This document shows, piece after piece, positions 12,701-22,248 of a DNA stretch of 64,000 nucleotides. Below the pieces are notes generated by a model. That model saw only the letters and a list, made by a program, of their open reading frames with translations. It searched no databases and was not told the DNA's origin. The stretch covers positions 30,593,398 to 30,657,397 of the forward strand of contig NC_092577.1 of assembly GCF_037975245.1 (NCBI RefSeq). Direction: 5' to 3'. The DNA comes from Apostichopus japonicus (lineage: Eukaryota; Echinodermata; Holothuroidea; Aspidochirotida; Stichopodidae). The position numbers were made by a program, and so were the translations under genes. The first letter of the stretch is position 1; the number at the start of each line of letters is the position of its first letter.

Positions 12701-15700
12701 CTGTGACCTTTTAAATTTTACGAAAGAACCAGCAAAACACTTTCGAAAAATTCACGCGAAAATGGCAAATCGTGCTAAATGCATCTAATGTCATGTATAC
12801 AAGGCTCTAGTACATCCATTTATGAATAAACCGTTAGACCACATCTGGTGTTAAGCGGGGGGAAAAGAAAGTATTTTCTAGAATTTCCAAAAATACGGAA
12901 AAAATAATGTCCTACCATAGTTAAGTGTATAGCAAATAGCCTAACCACCACGTCTGTTACGGATCTCACTTAACTACGAAAACACAACCAATTGTATTTT
13001 GCGAACTTGACGTTTTCTACACGAACATGGAAATAATGTTAAGCATTAGTTAATCATGCCGTGTGGCCTAAAACATATTTTATTACAAGGTTTACTTTCA
13101 TAAAGATGGCCATAGCTTGATATCTTGTGCCGTGTATGAACTGTGCCTCGTGTATCATGGGGAATACTCCTTGCAACGTTTCTTGGAAACGTGCCAAAAA
13201 TGTTAACTAATAGGTGTTAGACAGGGGATGAGCGCGCAGTTGTTTGGCAAGGTACCTGGGCAAATTCTGAGCACATATACAGTATCCTACCGTAGTATTT
13301 AAGTTAGGTTAAACCCTACTGCAGTTGTAAACTGATGTACGTTTAGTGTGCGCTATTCATTGTTAGGCATTCTAGAAACGGGGCTTTGCCGAACGTTTTT
13401 TGTTTCATAATATCGGAGGTTCTGTAAGTTAAACTTTTTAAAGATTGTAAAACAGATTAAATCTCTTTTCATTTTATAACATAATACAGCTACTCTAACT
13501 TGTCATTTAAAATTTTTCATCAGCTTCGTGACAATTTAAATTCAAAAAGTTGTCAGTATTTTGCATCCTCAACTGCGAATTTTTTTATCGCCAGACACGC
13601 AAAAAATTCCATTTCCGGGGTCTTCGCCCCACCAGGGCCCTAGGGTGGTCCCCTGGACCCCCTGCCTCTATGCTCGGCATTTTCTCGCGATTTTCGCGAA
13701 CGTTTAAACGTTTAAACGAACGAAAAATCGGCCGTTTAAACGTTTAGGTCTTTAAACGAAAACTCACAGCCCTACTGCCGTATACATACAGTATTGCAGT
13801 ACATAGCATACAGCTATGCTATACTAGCACAACTGGTATTATAGTCAAAAGGATTCCATATCAATCAGTCTGTCAACCATTAGTACTAGTTACATTTCTA
13901 GCCTTCACTTTCATAATTTAAATTGTTTTCTTTTTTTTACTTTCTTGTTCTTCCTGTTTTTTGTTTTTTTTTGTCGTTTTGATACAGGAATACAGTAGGG
14001 CTCTCTTTATCCTAGCACAGGTCAGACCTTCTGGGCAATGACTAGACTGTTTACATCCAATGGAACATAGCTTCTTACTTCTTTATCAGTATTGCCTGGC
14101 CACAATGCTAATGGATACCAATAGTCAAAGTGAATCAAATGATTTCAGTTATCAGAATGGGTGTCTTTAATGGAGATCTATTTTGTAGGCTTTCCAGCTT
14201 AACTTAGGGTCCATAGCAATGACCCACCTACATACAGAAGTTGTAATGGTCAGTGTCAATAAAACCAAGTATTTGTTGGTGGTCCCAGATAGGATCTGAT
14301 CCAATAGTTTTGTTGTTTCCTAATAATTAGTTCATGAAGCTCTAGGTCATCCATTTATGATACAGGAAAACCTTAGCCAATCAGAGAGCTGCTAGTCCAA
14401 GTACTATAGCAGAGCTCTCCCTGCTCCACTCTCTGCATAATCCGGAGAAAATTTCAGTTAAAGGGGAGAAAATTTCTTTAACTGAAATCGACTCTCTCTA
14501 AGGTCAAATACCACATTTTTAGTTAGGAATGGTTTTCCCTGTCCATTTAAAAAAAAAAAAAATTATGTTTTTTTTATTTTGTTTTTGTTGATACCCTGTG
14601 GTTTCATCTCATGAGACCTCCTGCTAACAGCTCCCTGGGTGGCACTACTGACCTTAAAACTGAACTAATATTGAGGCTTGTCAGGTCAGAGTGAGAAATA
14701 GAGATGACAAATCCACACCACCCAAGTATAGTACCTGAAGTCTTTACTGTACATAATGGGTGTCATATGCACAGTGCCTCTACATGGACTCTACCAAGTA
14801 ACCCATCATCCCATTTTATAGGTTGGACAAAAATTTGAAGGATTGACCCTCAGAGTAAGAATGTGAGGGATGAACCATAGCTTACAGGTGTGTGTATTGT
14901 ATATGGTTGCATATACTGTACATACTGGGCTTAGAGACCCAGAGACTAGAGTTCAAAGTTGTCTGTATTGAGTTTGAAGGGGACTAGAATGATGCACTCA
15001 CTACTTTGAAATTTGTGTTTATATGTGATAGTACCAGGGAATAACTAATAAAACATAATGTAGCATCGAATATTATACAACACCTAATTGTATTCTGGTC
15101 ATTTGATTGGTCAATTGCTCGTTGATTGCATTCAAAATCTGCTCTATTCCACTCTCTGAAATAGAACCATGGGTTATACTTTTTTGATAGCACTTTTTCA
15201 ATGGTAAGAGAGCAGAGAAACCTGTCTGTTCAAAACAATCTGTTGCATGAGTGCATTTTACATCCAATTATATCTCAATTTGAAGGTGTTGTATAAAACA
15301 AATAATGAATGGTTTCCATTCGTGCAATAGTGCAAATATTTCATTCGTTGAAAGATCTTACAACTCATGAAATATTTGCACTATTGCACTCATAACCATT
15401 CATTATTTGTGTAATACTATGCAAAAATACAGTTAAGTCAAATTGCTATGCAATTATAATATTTCAGTTTTTGAACATGGGTAATGGTACAGTATTCTAA
15501 GAGATATTTCAAAGCATTCAAACCTGCTTCACAAACTTTGAACACTAAAATATACCCTGAGCATTAAGTAATGCAAAGCTGTAAACTGAGTTAAGGGAAG
15601 ACTAGAATGATAAACTCAAGTGTTGTTTTATATTTGATAGTACTTACTAAGTACTACAGAGAGCCTGTATATATTATATTGAGTTTGAAGGAGACTAGAA

Positions 15701-18700
15701 TGATGAACTCAGTATTGTGTTTAAAAGTGATAGTACTACAATAAAATTATCAGTGATACTCTCAGTTGCAATATATGCAAATGAGGACTATAAAGTTGCC
15801 AATCGAATTCAGTCTAGTAAGCAGTGAAATATAGGGAAACAAAGCTGTCCATCAATCTAGACCCAACACCTGTCCTCATTGGTTGAAAGACTGGAATGGA
15901 TACAGATAGGTTTGACATTAAAAGTAAAGTTCTATCCACACTGGTCAGGAAAGTTTTACTAAGTCTTACTTACAATCTCACCACACAACCACTATATCAA
16001 GTAGCACAGTTACTATGACTGTAAGGGCAACAAATTTACGGAAGAAACCTGCCACACCTGCCACAAGCTTAAATCTCTTTAATTCCCACTGATTGACAAG
16101 AGACTATAAAGGGTAGGTATGGTATCTAGTGTTCGACCGATAATCGGTTAGACAATCGGCATCGGGCCGATTATCAGACAATCGGTAAATAATCGGCATC
16201 GGCAAAATCCATTGCGCTACCGATTATTTGGAACCGATTATTACGTTCCACATAAAGGATTGTATTTTTCCGCGCTTTTGATACACCACAACCACAACGG
16301 GAGAAAATTTTGGATCATTCGATTCAATGCTATTCATAGCCGGGGAAGGTGCGCTAATCTACCGTGTAACGATATCGTAAGTCCCTCGCGTGAGTTTGTA
16401 CAAATGCTGTTCGATACACTATCCAGTTTTGGCAGTTAACATCATGCAGTATACCCGCGTAACAACATACAGTATACCCGCGATAAGCTTATGGGGACGC
16501 CATATTTTTTTTACTTCGCTTGTTGCATCTAACAAAACCACCTGTCATCATGTTAAACGATTGATAAGAAAGATTAATTGTCTATACTAAATATAAACAC
16601 CAAATCAATATACATTTGAACCACTTTGGCCGTTTCACCGTAGGTGAAAACTGGAAAGTGAAAACAATAACATTAGGCTTTGTTCATTGTGAGTTCTACG
16701 TACATAAGGCTAGTCCAGCTGAAGAACGGTTGAGCTTCAGAACTGTTAAGTTTGAAAATGTGCCCAAGACTTTACAAATGGCATAAAATGATGAAATCAA
16801 GGCTCCAAATACTCCTAAAAATCCCTAAACACGTTTGGCGACAGTCCTCAGTAGTTCTACTGCATTACAGTATTTTGTGATTAGGCAAACATTCTTACGC
16901 ATATTTTTGCGAAAAACCCGAAGCAACTTTTTTCCCATGCCGCATGTACCATACGTGCTAACAGTAACTAAACTCCTTACGGCAACCGACTAAAAGCAAG
17001 TCTGATTTCCAGTGACACGCCGCGACAAAGTCAATGGGACTTTAGTGTGTGATTTCTCCCACATGTAGTTAAGTCAATGGAGAAGCGCCATTGACTTACT
17101 GTGTATGATCATTTGAAACAACGTTCGTTCGATCGGAAGTTTTACCGCGCAGATGGTAATCATTGAAAACTTGAAGCAAACGTTCGGGATTGTTTTAATT
17201 TTCATAATAAAATAAAACTGTTAGCAAACTGCTTATCCACTAAAGAGCCTGTGTAAGAATATGTTATAAGTAATGTGGCGTTACATTTCGATCCTGCTAG
17301 GATCGAAACGTCAGGCCAACTTACTCTTAGGCCTACACATTATTTTTCATATCAGATTATATATTTCGATATCAGCTAACGAAATAACGAATATTTTATT
17401 AACGTGCGATATACTTTTTACTTTATTTACGTTGGAGTTGCAACACTGATAATGGTTTTAATAGCAGTTGTAAAAGCTGTCCCTTACTTTTTCGTTTTTC
17501 ATTTCGTAGCCAATGGCTACTATTTTTCCCCTTCTGTAGTCTGTACATTACTGTGTTGTGGCGGGATTGCAATATTGCGACTCCTTGTTATAATCGTACA
17601 TCGCCCTATGTATGTATTACAGTGTTCTTTACTTGCTCCGTTAATCTTTACTGTGAAAAGTTAGGTCGTTCATTTACATCTTTGATTGTATTGGCCTAGA
17701 AGTTGGTAATCATGCATAACACTAAATCATACATAGGCCAGTTCCACGAAAATTTTGAAATAATTGGTAATCGGCATGGGCCGATTGTCACAGGAATTAA
17801 TCGGTAATCGGTAAAACCGATTGTCATACAATCGGTCGAACACTAATGGTATCACACAACAAAACCCAGTGATGAAGTCTTCACCATAGATTGCAAATCA
17901 ATTTTCACATATGCATGTCACACAAATAAATATGGAGCAGGGGCATACTATACCAGTTAACCAGCTTGGAAGCAGAGTGTTGCTATGGGATCAAGCAGCT
18001 CTGTCATGGAGAAGTCTTACAAGACATCAAAGACGAAATCTAATCCCTGTGATGGTTGGAGAACAAATCTTGCCAGAAATCGAAGTAATCTGAGAGTAAA
18101 CAGTCCATCTTTGGTCTGAGGCCTTTGTGTATTACTAGCCAAGTTTTACAGTCTTTTTGCAACTCCTAAGGCTGAGGTTGCCAACCATAAAAATTCTTAA
18201 ATCTCTTGAATTGACAAGATGGCAGGTCAGAGCATTTTAATGTCTGTTAAGCCTTCTTTGCTCTCATCTGAAAAATGTTATGTCCCTGATGGCACCATTT
18301 TGCACTTTAATTTGTATTTTCACTCGCAAAGGTTCACTGTTGAGTGTTGACTGACCTCCATAGAGTTGGAAATCTTTGGAACTTCCTAAAAGTAGTGCAA
18401 CCGACTGTTTTTATATTCCTCTGTATGTTATGCCACATATACTGAATGACTCCACTGTAGAGTTAATAAACAAGTTTAACCCTACATGTTGTTGAGCTAA
18501 AATATTAAAAATAGAATAATAAATCACTGGTATAGTACAACTGTTTAGAGAGCATCTCAGTTTCAAAACCAGAGAGACAAGGCACATAATTGATAGCAAG
18601 GTACTGCAAAAACTTGTACACAATTCAAAGTCCCAACTATTTATTTGTAACACAAACTTTGAATATGAATTTGTGTCAAAAGATTATTATCTACAAAGAC

Positions 18701-21037
18701 CTGGGCTACAATACATGTTAGATCAGGTTTCCTCATTAAGAAGCATCAACAACCGATCAAATTGTAAAACTTGAATGGGCCACCTGCAACGTTTAATGTT
18801 AGTAACAGTCTAACAGAAGAGTATATAATTACAACAACTGTATAGATCAGTTGTACTTCTTGAAAGATTTGTAACCCTTTACATGATCATGGAAATGTTA
18901 AAAACACATTTAATTAAGTAGGGCATAGAACAATACATTGGCATGGGTGTTCAATGACAAATTCACACCAATATATAACCCCATAGACCAGACCCTACCA
19001 TACAGAAAACTTGGTTAGATGCTGAGGTTCACTGGTCCACCAGATGGGTAGATACCTCAAGTAGTGGTCACAGTAACAGGAATGTGTACGACAAATACAT
19101 GCCGGCCCTCGTAATGGTCTGAACATAAACTGGTCTGTGAGGAACTGCGTTCATCACTTGAACAGGGTTTGAAATCAACTTTCTGTTGTCTGCATTACCA
19201 CAGGGAAATACTAAACATAATTATTCTGGGATAGTGTGCATGTAATCATGGCATGATCTTTAGCAGCAGTTTTATGGAAATACAACTGTAGTACACATAT
19301 TTCCAGCCATATAAGGACTATATTTCCAAAAAAAGTGAAGTTGCATTCAACCACTAGGCAACTCTAGCAGGTCAAGAGTAATGCCTATATGGTCCCCAAC
19401 ATGCTAGAATATCCATCAATGGTCAGTTATGACTATAGACAATGTCTGGGACTGAAAGGTGAATATTTTGTAAACTTATCAACAAATTTATTATGTTAGA
19501 ATGAGAAACCAATCAACCCTGGACATGATTATGAAACTGATGAACAGCTGCTTACAAAATGTTGTTGTAGAAATAAGGGAAGTCATGTATAGTATGAGAC
19601 TATCGGGATAGTTTAGTGCTTACATATTTTTTGCAGCATTCTTTTGATTTTGTATGTTTACTTTGTCATAGGGTACTGAAGATATTCATAAAGTTATGTG
19701 TTAAACTAATTTACATTAACTTAGCCTAGGCCTAGGGACCTTTGCATTTGTGTAGCAGGAATCCTTGACGAAAAATCCAATATGCAAGCTGGGTATACCT
19801 ATAGCATAATGGATCTATAGTGCCATTCCGTCGTATGTTTCATACCCCCTTACCTTTCCGCCATAGGTTTTGATCCTTTCCGCCATGGCGGAAAGGCTCG
19901 AAACCTATGGCGAAAGGTCCATTTTAGAAATGGATTTTACCGTGGTGTGTACAGGAATGTATCAGTGAAATTTTCCTAGAATCACGTGGAAGGATAGGTA
20001 CACCGTCTTGCAATGTGACAGTTTGCAGGATAGACTAAATTGTAGTTACAAGATTAGGCAATTGATATAGTCTTTAATGTACAGGTTGATTGAATAGTTT
20101 TAATTGTAAGTTTGTAAGAGTCATAAACTATCTTCAAGTATATAATAGTTGGTTGAATAAATTGAATTAAATAAGGCTGATTATTTATTAAAAAGGCTGA
20201 TTCTGATTGTCCACTTAAATGACAGATTTTGTGGATTTTGCGGGCCTAGGTAGAGTGACGCAAAGCAATATACAGTGCATATACAATGCACCCACAATAA
20301 AGTGCACTTTCTGCCATACAAAAAGTGCTTTACCTCCATGGCAGTAACATGGCGGAATGACACCTTTTCTATGGTGGAAAGAGCACATTTTCTATTGCGG
20401 AAAGTACCGATGGCAGAATAACACGGCCCTCTTGCATAATTACTGTTTAGTTGTTAGACCTAACAATTGGACAATACATTATAAAGCTAAGTAACTTTTA
20501 ATCATTGTTGGTTAAGCCTGAAATGTATGTAGCCTAACTTAAGCTGGCCTAGCTTAAGTTAACGTAGGCCTGACTTAGTAAATAGTAAGTTAATATAGCC
20601 TAGGCCTAGGCCCAAAAAGTTAGGGTATAGGCTTAGCCTATGCCTTTTCTAAACGTTAGGCGAATAACCTAAATTTCAAACACAAACTGCGTATCATAGA
20701 ATTTAATGTTAATTATTCATGCACTACATAAACTTAATAATGATATTAACACTTCCTTACCTCCCAATCCTAAAGTTAGTGCGATTTGAACAACCTTGGC
20801 AGCATCCGCAGTTTCTACAATTGAGTTGGATAAAGTCTCCTGATCAGTTGTGACTGGCGGACATGGTGTTGCCCCTGAGGACGACCAATCAATGTCTATA
20901 GTCCCAGCGATCAGAATGAAGAAAAAAGTACATAAACATTCCCCAACCACACATCGGCAAAAATCTGCTGAACACCGACATCTTCTGCGCCTTCTTCTTC
21001 GGTCATGTGGCAATTCAAGATCTGCTGGGGGCTCCAT
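3551..21037 (-). CDS. AQP: Aquaporin (classical, AQP4/AQP1-like), 5 coding exons, 312 aa
   Basis: A six-helix membrane channel of the MIP family that conducts water and possibly small solutes. The coding exons are 20761-21037, 10769-10931, 7256-7460, 4965-5060 and 3551-3748. All junctions are GT-AG and join in frame to 312 codons plus TAG. TM1 is around residues 30-49 with the conserved Glu33. TM2 leads into HISGAHMNPAVT, with the first NPA at 109-111. TM4 carries MELLTTF with Glu175, and TM5 is followed by FTGANMNPVRT. The second box is therefore NPV (224-226), with the pore Arg227 kept. TM6 begins IYIAGPLLGS. Aligned with AQP1, the selectivity filter reads Leu89, Thr212, Ala221, Arg227 instead of Phe, His, Cys, Arg. 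The N-terminus has seven consecutive Arg, and the first extracellular loop is long. The start ATG has A at -3 and G at +4. Family assignment is firm. The orthologue group and substrate are not. Confidence 0.95.
3850..4010. repeat. TATGT/TATTA-type pentanucleotide-rich microsatellite
   Basis: Long imperfect run of TTATG, TTATA and TTTTG words, including a repeated block of about 30 bp (tatattatattatgttatgttttgt) seen at least twice. It lies in aquaporin intron 4, about 100 bp upstream of the exon 5 acceptor in transcription order. Open frames across it are repeat artefacts. Confidence 0.8.
4965..5060 (-). CDS. AQP: Aquaporin coding exon 4 (second pore box, NPV)
   Basis: 96 nt, exactly 32 codons, phase 0 at both ends. 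The acceptor is ccctttcag|TTT and the donor is GAG|GTAACA. It encodes FSFTGANMNPVRTVAPA and the following hydrophobic stretch. The second NPA motif has Val for Ala at 226, and the neighbouring Arg227 is retained. Confidence 0.95.
5061..6826. other. Aquaporin intron 3, unique part
   Basis: Includes a short (CT)n run at 5191-5218 and low-complexity pyrimidine stretches near 6560-6600. No coding exon or recognisable mobile element was found in this part. The remainder of the intron holds the 354-bp hAT element. Confidence 0.5.
6827..7180. mobile_element. Non-autonomous hAT element (354 bp) with 8-bp TSD
   Basis: The left end is CAGGGGTGGGCAACCTTTTT. The right end, read inward, is CTGGATTGGGCAACATACGG. 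The termini match the CAGNGGTGGGCAACC pattern common in hAT elements. Both sides are flanked by the same 8 bp, CATTAGGG, at 6819-6826 and 7181-7188, the expected hAT target duplication. No transposase frame is present, so this is a deletion-type passenger. It sits in aquaporin intron 3, 75 bp from exon 3. Confidence 0.93.
7256..7460 (-). CDS. AQP: Aquaporin coding exon 3 (TM4-TM5)
   Basis: 205 nt. The acceptor is ctcgtcag|G and the donor is GGT|GTAAGT in phase 0. It encodes loop C, TM4 (MELLTTFLFVFAFLAS), a short basic loop (TDKHRG) and TM5 (ALQIGLAYCLVTLWG). The TM5 position that is the pore His in AQP1/AQP4 is Thr212 here. Confidence 0.95.
8904..8979. repeat. 19-bp tandem repeat, four copies
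   Basis: The unit is CATATTTGGGAGGGGGTAG. Copies are at 8904-8922, 8923-8941, 8942-8960 (one G-to-A change) and 8961-8979. Each copy carries a GGG and a GGGGG run on the plus strand. It lies inside aquaporin intron 2. Confidence 0.97.
10491..10627 (+). repeat. Dispersed repeat (ACCGG-hairpin family), copy 1
   Basis: Shares GAATGAGAAGGA-GGGC, the hairpin GACCGG..AGCCGGTCG, a TGCTAAAAG-like block and the end block AGACAGGTAAGCGAG with 42347-42473. The spacing is similar, so this is the same unclassified interspersed family. No coding capacity was seen. Confidence 0.65.
10769..10931 (-). CDS. AQP: Aquaporin coding exon 2 (first NPA box)
   Basis: 163 nt. The acceptor is ttttcacag|TT and the donor is CATGG|GTAAGT. 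It encodes the end of TM2, loop B with the intact NPA (109-111) and TM3 (LFYIMVQFVGGFTAVLLL). The phase 1 entry completes a Val codon with exon 1, and the phase 2 exit completes a Gly codon with exon 3. Confidence 0.95.
10958..11285 (-). mobile_element. tRNA-derived SINE with L2-like 3' tail, copy 1
   Basis: On the minus strand the head reads TTGGCTAAGGCGTCGGACTT (A-box-like) followed by a B-box-like TTGTTCGATTTGAAC. The body contains GCTTTATCTC and CACCCAGG. The 3' end is GCGCTATATAGAA followed by an ATT-rich tail. The copy at 26038-26391 has the same landmarks in the same order. The tail ends about 26 nt upstream of the acceptor of aquaporin exon 2, in the sense orientation. Confidence 0.8.
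11678..12099. repeat. 422-bp fold-back repeat (long hairpin)
   Basis: The left arm (11678-11892) and right arm (11904-12099) are near-complementary with a loop of about 11 nt. The innermost 17 bp (gtacaggatacagcagt / actgctgtatcctgtac) pair perfectly. The outer ends, AATTCTCTCCACACTGACAC and its complement, also match closely, with small indels between. It could be a fold-back MITE. Transcription through aquaporin intron 1 would yield a hairpin of roughly 200 bp. Confidence 0.92.
12141..13774. mobile_element. Non-autonomous hAT-like element A (1634 bp) with 8-bp TSD
   Basis: The left end is TAGTGCTGTGCCGTTTACAC and the right end, read inward, is TAGGGCTGTGAGTTTTCGTT. A perfect 8-bp duplication, CTGCCGTA, flanks it at 12133-12140 and 13775-13782. 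Both termini carry arrays of the palindrome CGTTTAAACG. The internal sequence has only short unrelated open frames and no recognisable transposase, so it must be mobilised in trans. It lies 41 bp beyond the 422-bp hairpin in aquaporin intron 1. Confidence 0.95.
15073..15296. mobile_element. Possible MITE with 13-bp terminal inverted repeats
   Basis: The ends are TTATACAACACCT (15073-15085) and AGGTGTTGTATAA (15284-15296), a perfect 13-bp inverted pair enclosing 224 bp without coding potential. No convincing target duplication was found, so classification stays open. Confidence 0.5.
15298..15410. repeat. Short hairpin (113 bp)
   Basis: Arms of about 43-47 nt, ACAAATAATGAATGGTT...GTGCAATAGTGCAAATATTTCA and its complement, surround a loop of about 23 nt. 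It directly abuts the 13-bp-TIR element. It could be a separate MITE or part of a composite. Confidence 0.85.
16127..17845. mobile_element. Non-autonomous hAT-like element B (1719 bp) with 8-bp TSD
   Basis: The left end is TAGTGTTCGACCGATAATCG and the right end, read inward, is TAGTGTTCGACCGATTGTAT. The terminal 15 bp, TAGTGTTCGACCGAT, match perfectly. The flanks are ATGGTATC at 16119-16126 and again at 17846-17853, a perfect 8-bp target duplication. Both ends hold many ATCGG/CCGAT words. A hydrophobic open frame at 17404-17664 resembles nothing known and is probably chance. No transposase is visible. Confidence 0.96.
17854..19810. other. Aquaporin intron 1, unassigned
   Basis: AT-rich sequence in which no coding exon, tRNA gene or mobile-element boundary was identified. 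Confidence 0.5.
19822..20432. mobile_element. Probable MITE/hAT-like element with GGCGGAA subterminal arrays
   Basis: The left part has CCATTCCGTC, two TTTCCGCCAT copies and a perfect 22-bp palindrome, CCTTTCCGCCATGG and its mirror, near 19874-19895. The right part has ATGGCGGAATGACAC, TGGTGGAAAG, TTGCGGAAAG and TGGCAGAATAACACGGCCC. The inward-read ends GTGCCATTCCGTC and GTGTTATTCTGCC agree at 9 of 13 positions. No clear target duplication was found, so the boundaries are approximate. Confidence 0.5.
20515..20650. other. TAGGCCTAA / CTTAAGTTAAC-rich stretch
   Basis: Dense TAGGCCTA, CCTAACTTAAG and GTTAGG words, many of them short palindromes, just inside aquaporin intron 1. Similar stretches lie near PSMF1 exon 1 (about 22290-22385) and at 63375-63515. 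Confidence 0.6.
20761..21037 (-). CDS. AQP: Aquaporin coding exon 1
   Basis: 277 nt, residues 1-92 plus one base. It holds the Arg-rich N-terminus, TM1 (VVGECLCTFFFILIAG), a long extracellular loop A and most of TM2 (VVQIALTLGLG). The donor is G|GTAAGG, phase 1. A pyrimidine-rich stretch ending in ttttcag sits 15 bp upstream of the ATG, so a 5' UTR intron may end there. Confidence 0.93.
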
Positions 21038-22107
21038 TTTTGGTGCCTTCCTGAAAACAGTTTTCAGCCTTACCAGCGTAGGCTAAGCTTTAGACCAGTA
21101 GCCTGTAGAATGATGGTAACTCACAACAAGTTCGGCTACCTTACATACGTCTTCTAGATACTATACTAACGCGTTATATTTACAGGAGTCGCACAATCTT
21201 CATACATTACTTACAAAAAGTTAGTTATAAATGTGTATATATTGAGAACAAGGTTACATGTGATCAATCAGGATATTTTAACTCAGTTTACTTGAATTAT
21301 GCGTGTTATCTACAACTTCAAACTGATTACGAGGGAAACGTCCTGAAATTCAAACGAATTGTTTCTTTCTTAAGAACTGCACAAACGTTGTTCACAAGAT
21401 GAGATACATAGGTTATCCAGTTGTAGTAAACTTGTCAACACTTGTAAATGCATCGGAATGTATGCGTATGATTACACACAGTCCAGACAGTCACAGCAAC
21501 GCTTGATAAAGTAGAGGACGCTATCTCACTTTCATAAAATGTATTCGTATTATCACTCGGTGATATCAAAAGCTAACTGAAGCCATAGCAGATGTGCTGT
21601 CGGCAGTTCTTGTTTAATTTCATTTTCTAGTTGGAACTGTGGTATAGTTGAGGTAGAACATAATTCTATCAAACTGCTGACTTTGCATATACAGCGGTAT
21701 CAGTAGGGAGATCTAGCGTCGATGATCTAGGTATGACTGGTGCATAGGCTTGAGTACCGTAAATATTTCTTTCCACACACGCTTACACTTCAAATATACC
21801 ATTTTAAGACGTCTAAATTTCATTTTTTCCCCTTTGTTGTGGAGGGGAGCTAAAGATCCACAGACCCCTATATGGGAATTGACTTCAACGACCACAATGC
21901 CATTCCTACTTTGTTAAACTCTGCATCCTGTTCCGAGCCATTCCAATAAAGTTCACAATTGGTCGAGTCGGGTAGACTGCAACTCACAACTGGGGAAATC
22001 CCTAATTGTTTACATTGCGTAACTCATACCTTTGCGTAAAGATCAATCGAACACTAGCACTAGTAGTAACACGCAGGGCTGTGTCTTAAGTTAAAGAACT
22101 GATAGAA
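21038..22107. promoter_or_regulatory. Divergent intergenic region between aquaporin and PSMF1
   Basis: 1,070 bp separate the two start codons, which point away from each other, so both promoters and 5' UTRs must lie here or begin here. No TATA box at a convincing position was recognised, and transcription starts cannot be fixed from sequence. An (AAG/CTT)-rich stretch lies just inside exon 1 of AQP. Confidence 0.6.
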
Positions 22108-22248
22108 ATGGCTACTTGTCCAGGATTAGAATTGTTCTACAGTGGTATCCAAAATCAGGTTAACACCCAGCACGACTGCATCGTCGCCTTCATCCATTGG
22201 CATTTTGTTCAAAAAGGTTTTAAGTGCATCGGAGTTGGTGAAGAAGGG
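22108..22248 (+). CDS. PSMF1: PSMF1 exon 1 (coding part)
   Basis: 47 codons ending in GVGEEG, then donor GGG|GTAGGC, phase 0. It encodes the start of the FP domain, with the CIVAFIHW helix matching the LVCFLHW helix of vertebrate PI31. Confidence 0.92.

Larger units (their letters stand above)
14965..15740. repeat. Three dispersed copies of an approximately 60-bp unit
   Basis: Consensus: TTGAGTTTGAAGG-GACTAGAATGATG-ACTCA, then a variable stretch, then TGATAGTAC. Copies start near 14965, 15588 and 15680. The first is separated from the other two by the inverted-repeat elements at 15073-15296 and 15298-15410, as if these had inserted into a small tandem array. Confidence 0.8.
13783..16126. other. 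Aquaporin intron 1, segment between the two hAT elements
   Basis: No coding exon. It holds a 12-bp inverted repeat (TTTCAGTTAAAG ... CTTTAACTGAAA, about 14452-14486), three copies of a repeat unit of about 60 bp near 14967-15740, and a short hairpin at 15298-15410. Confidence 0.6.

Noticed and set aside
12274..12788. Transposase remnants inside hAT-like element A
   Set aside because: The overlapping short frames show neither a BED zinc finger nor the hAT dimerisation region.
17404..17664. Hydrophobic 86-codon frame inside hAT-like element B as a gene
   Set aside because: AT-rich, no family resemblance, and unsupported by any splice or start context. Most likely non-coding element sequence.
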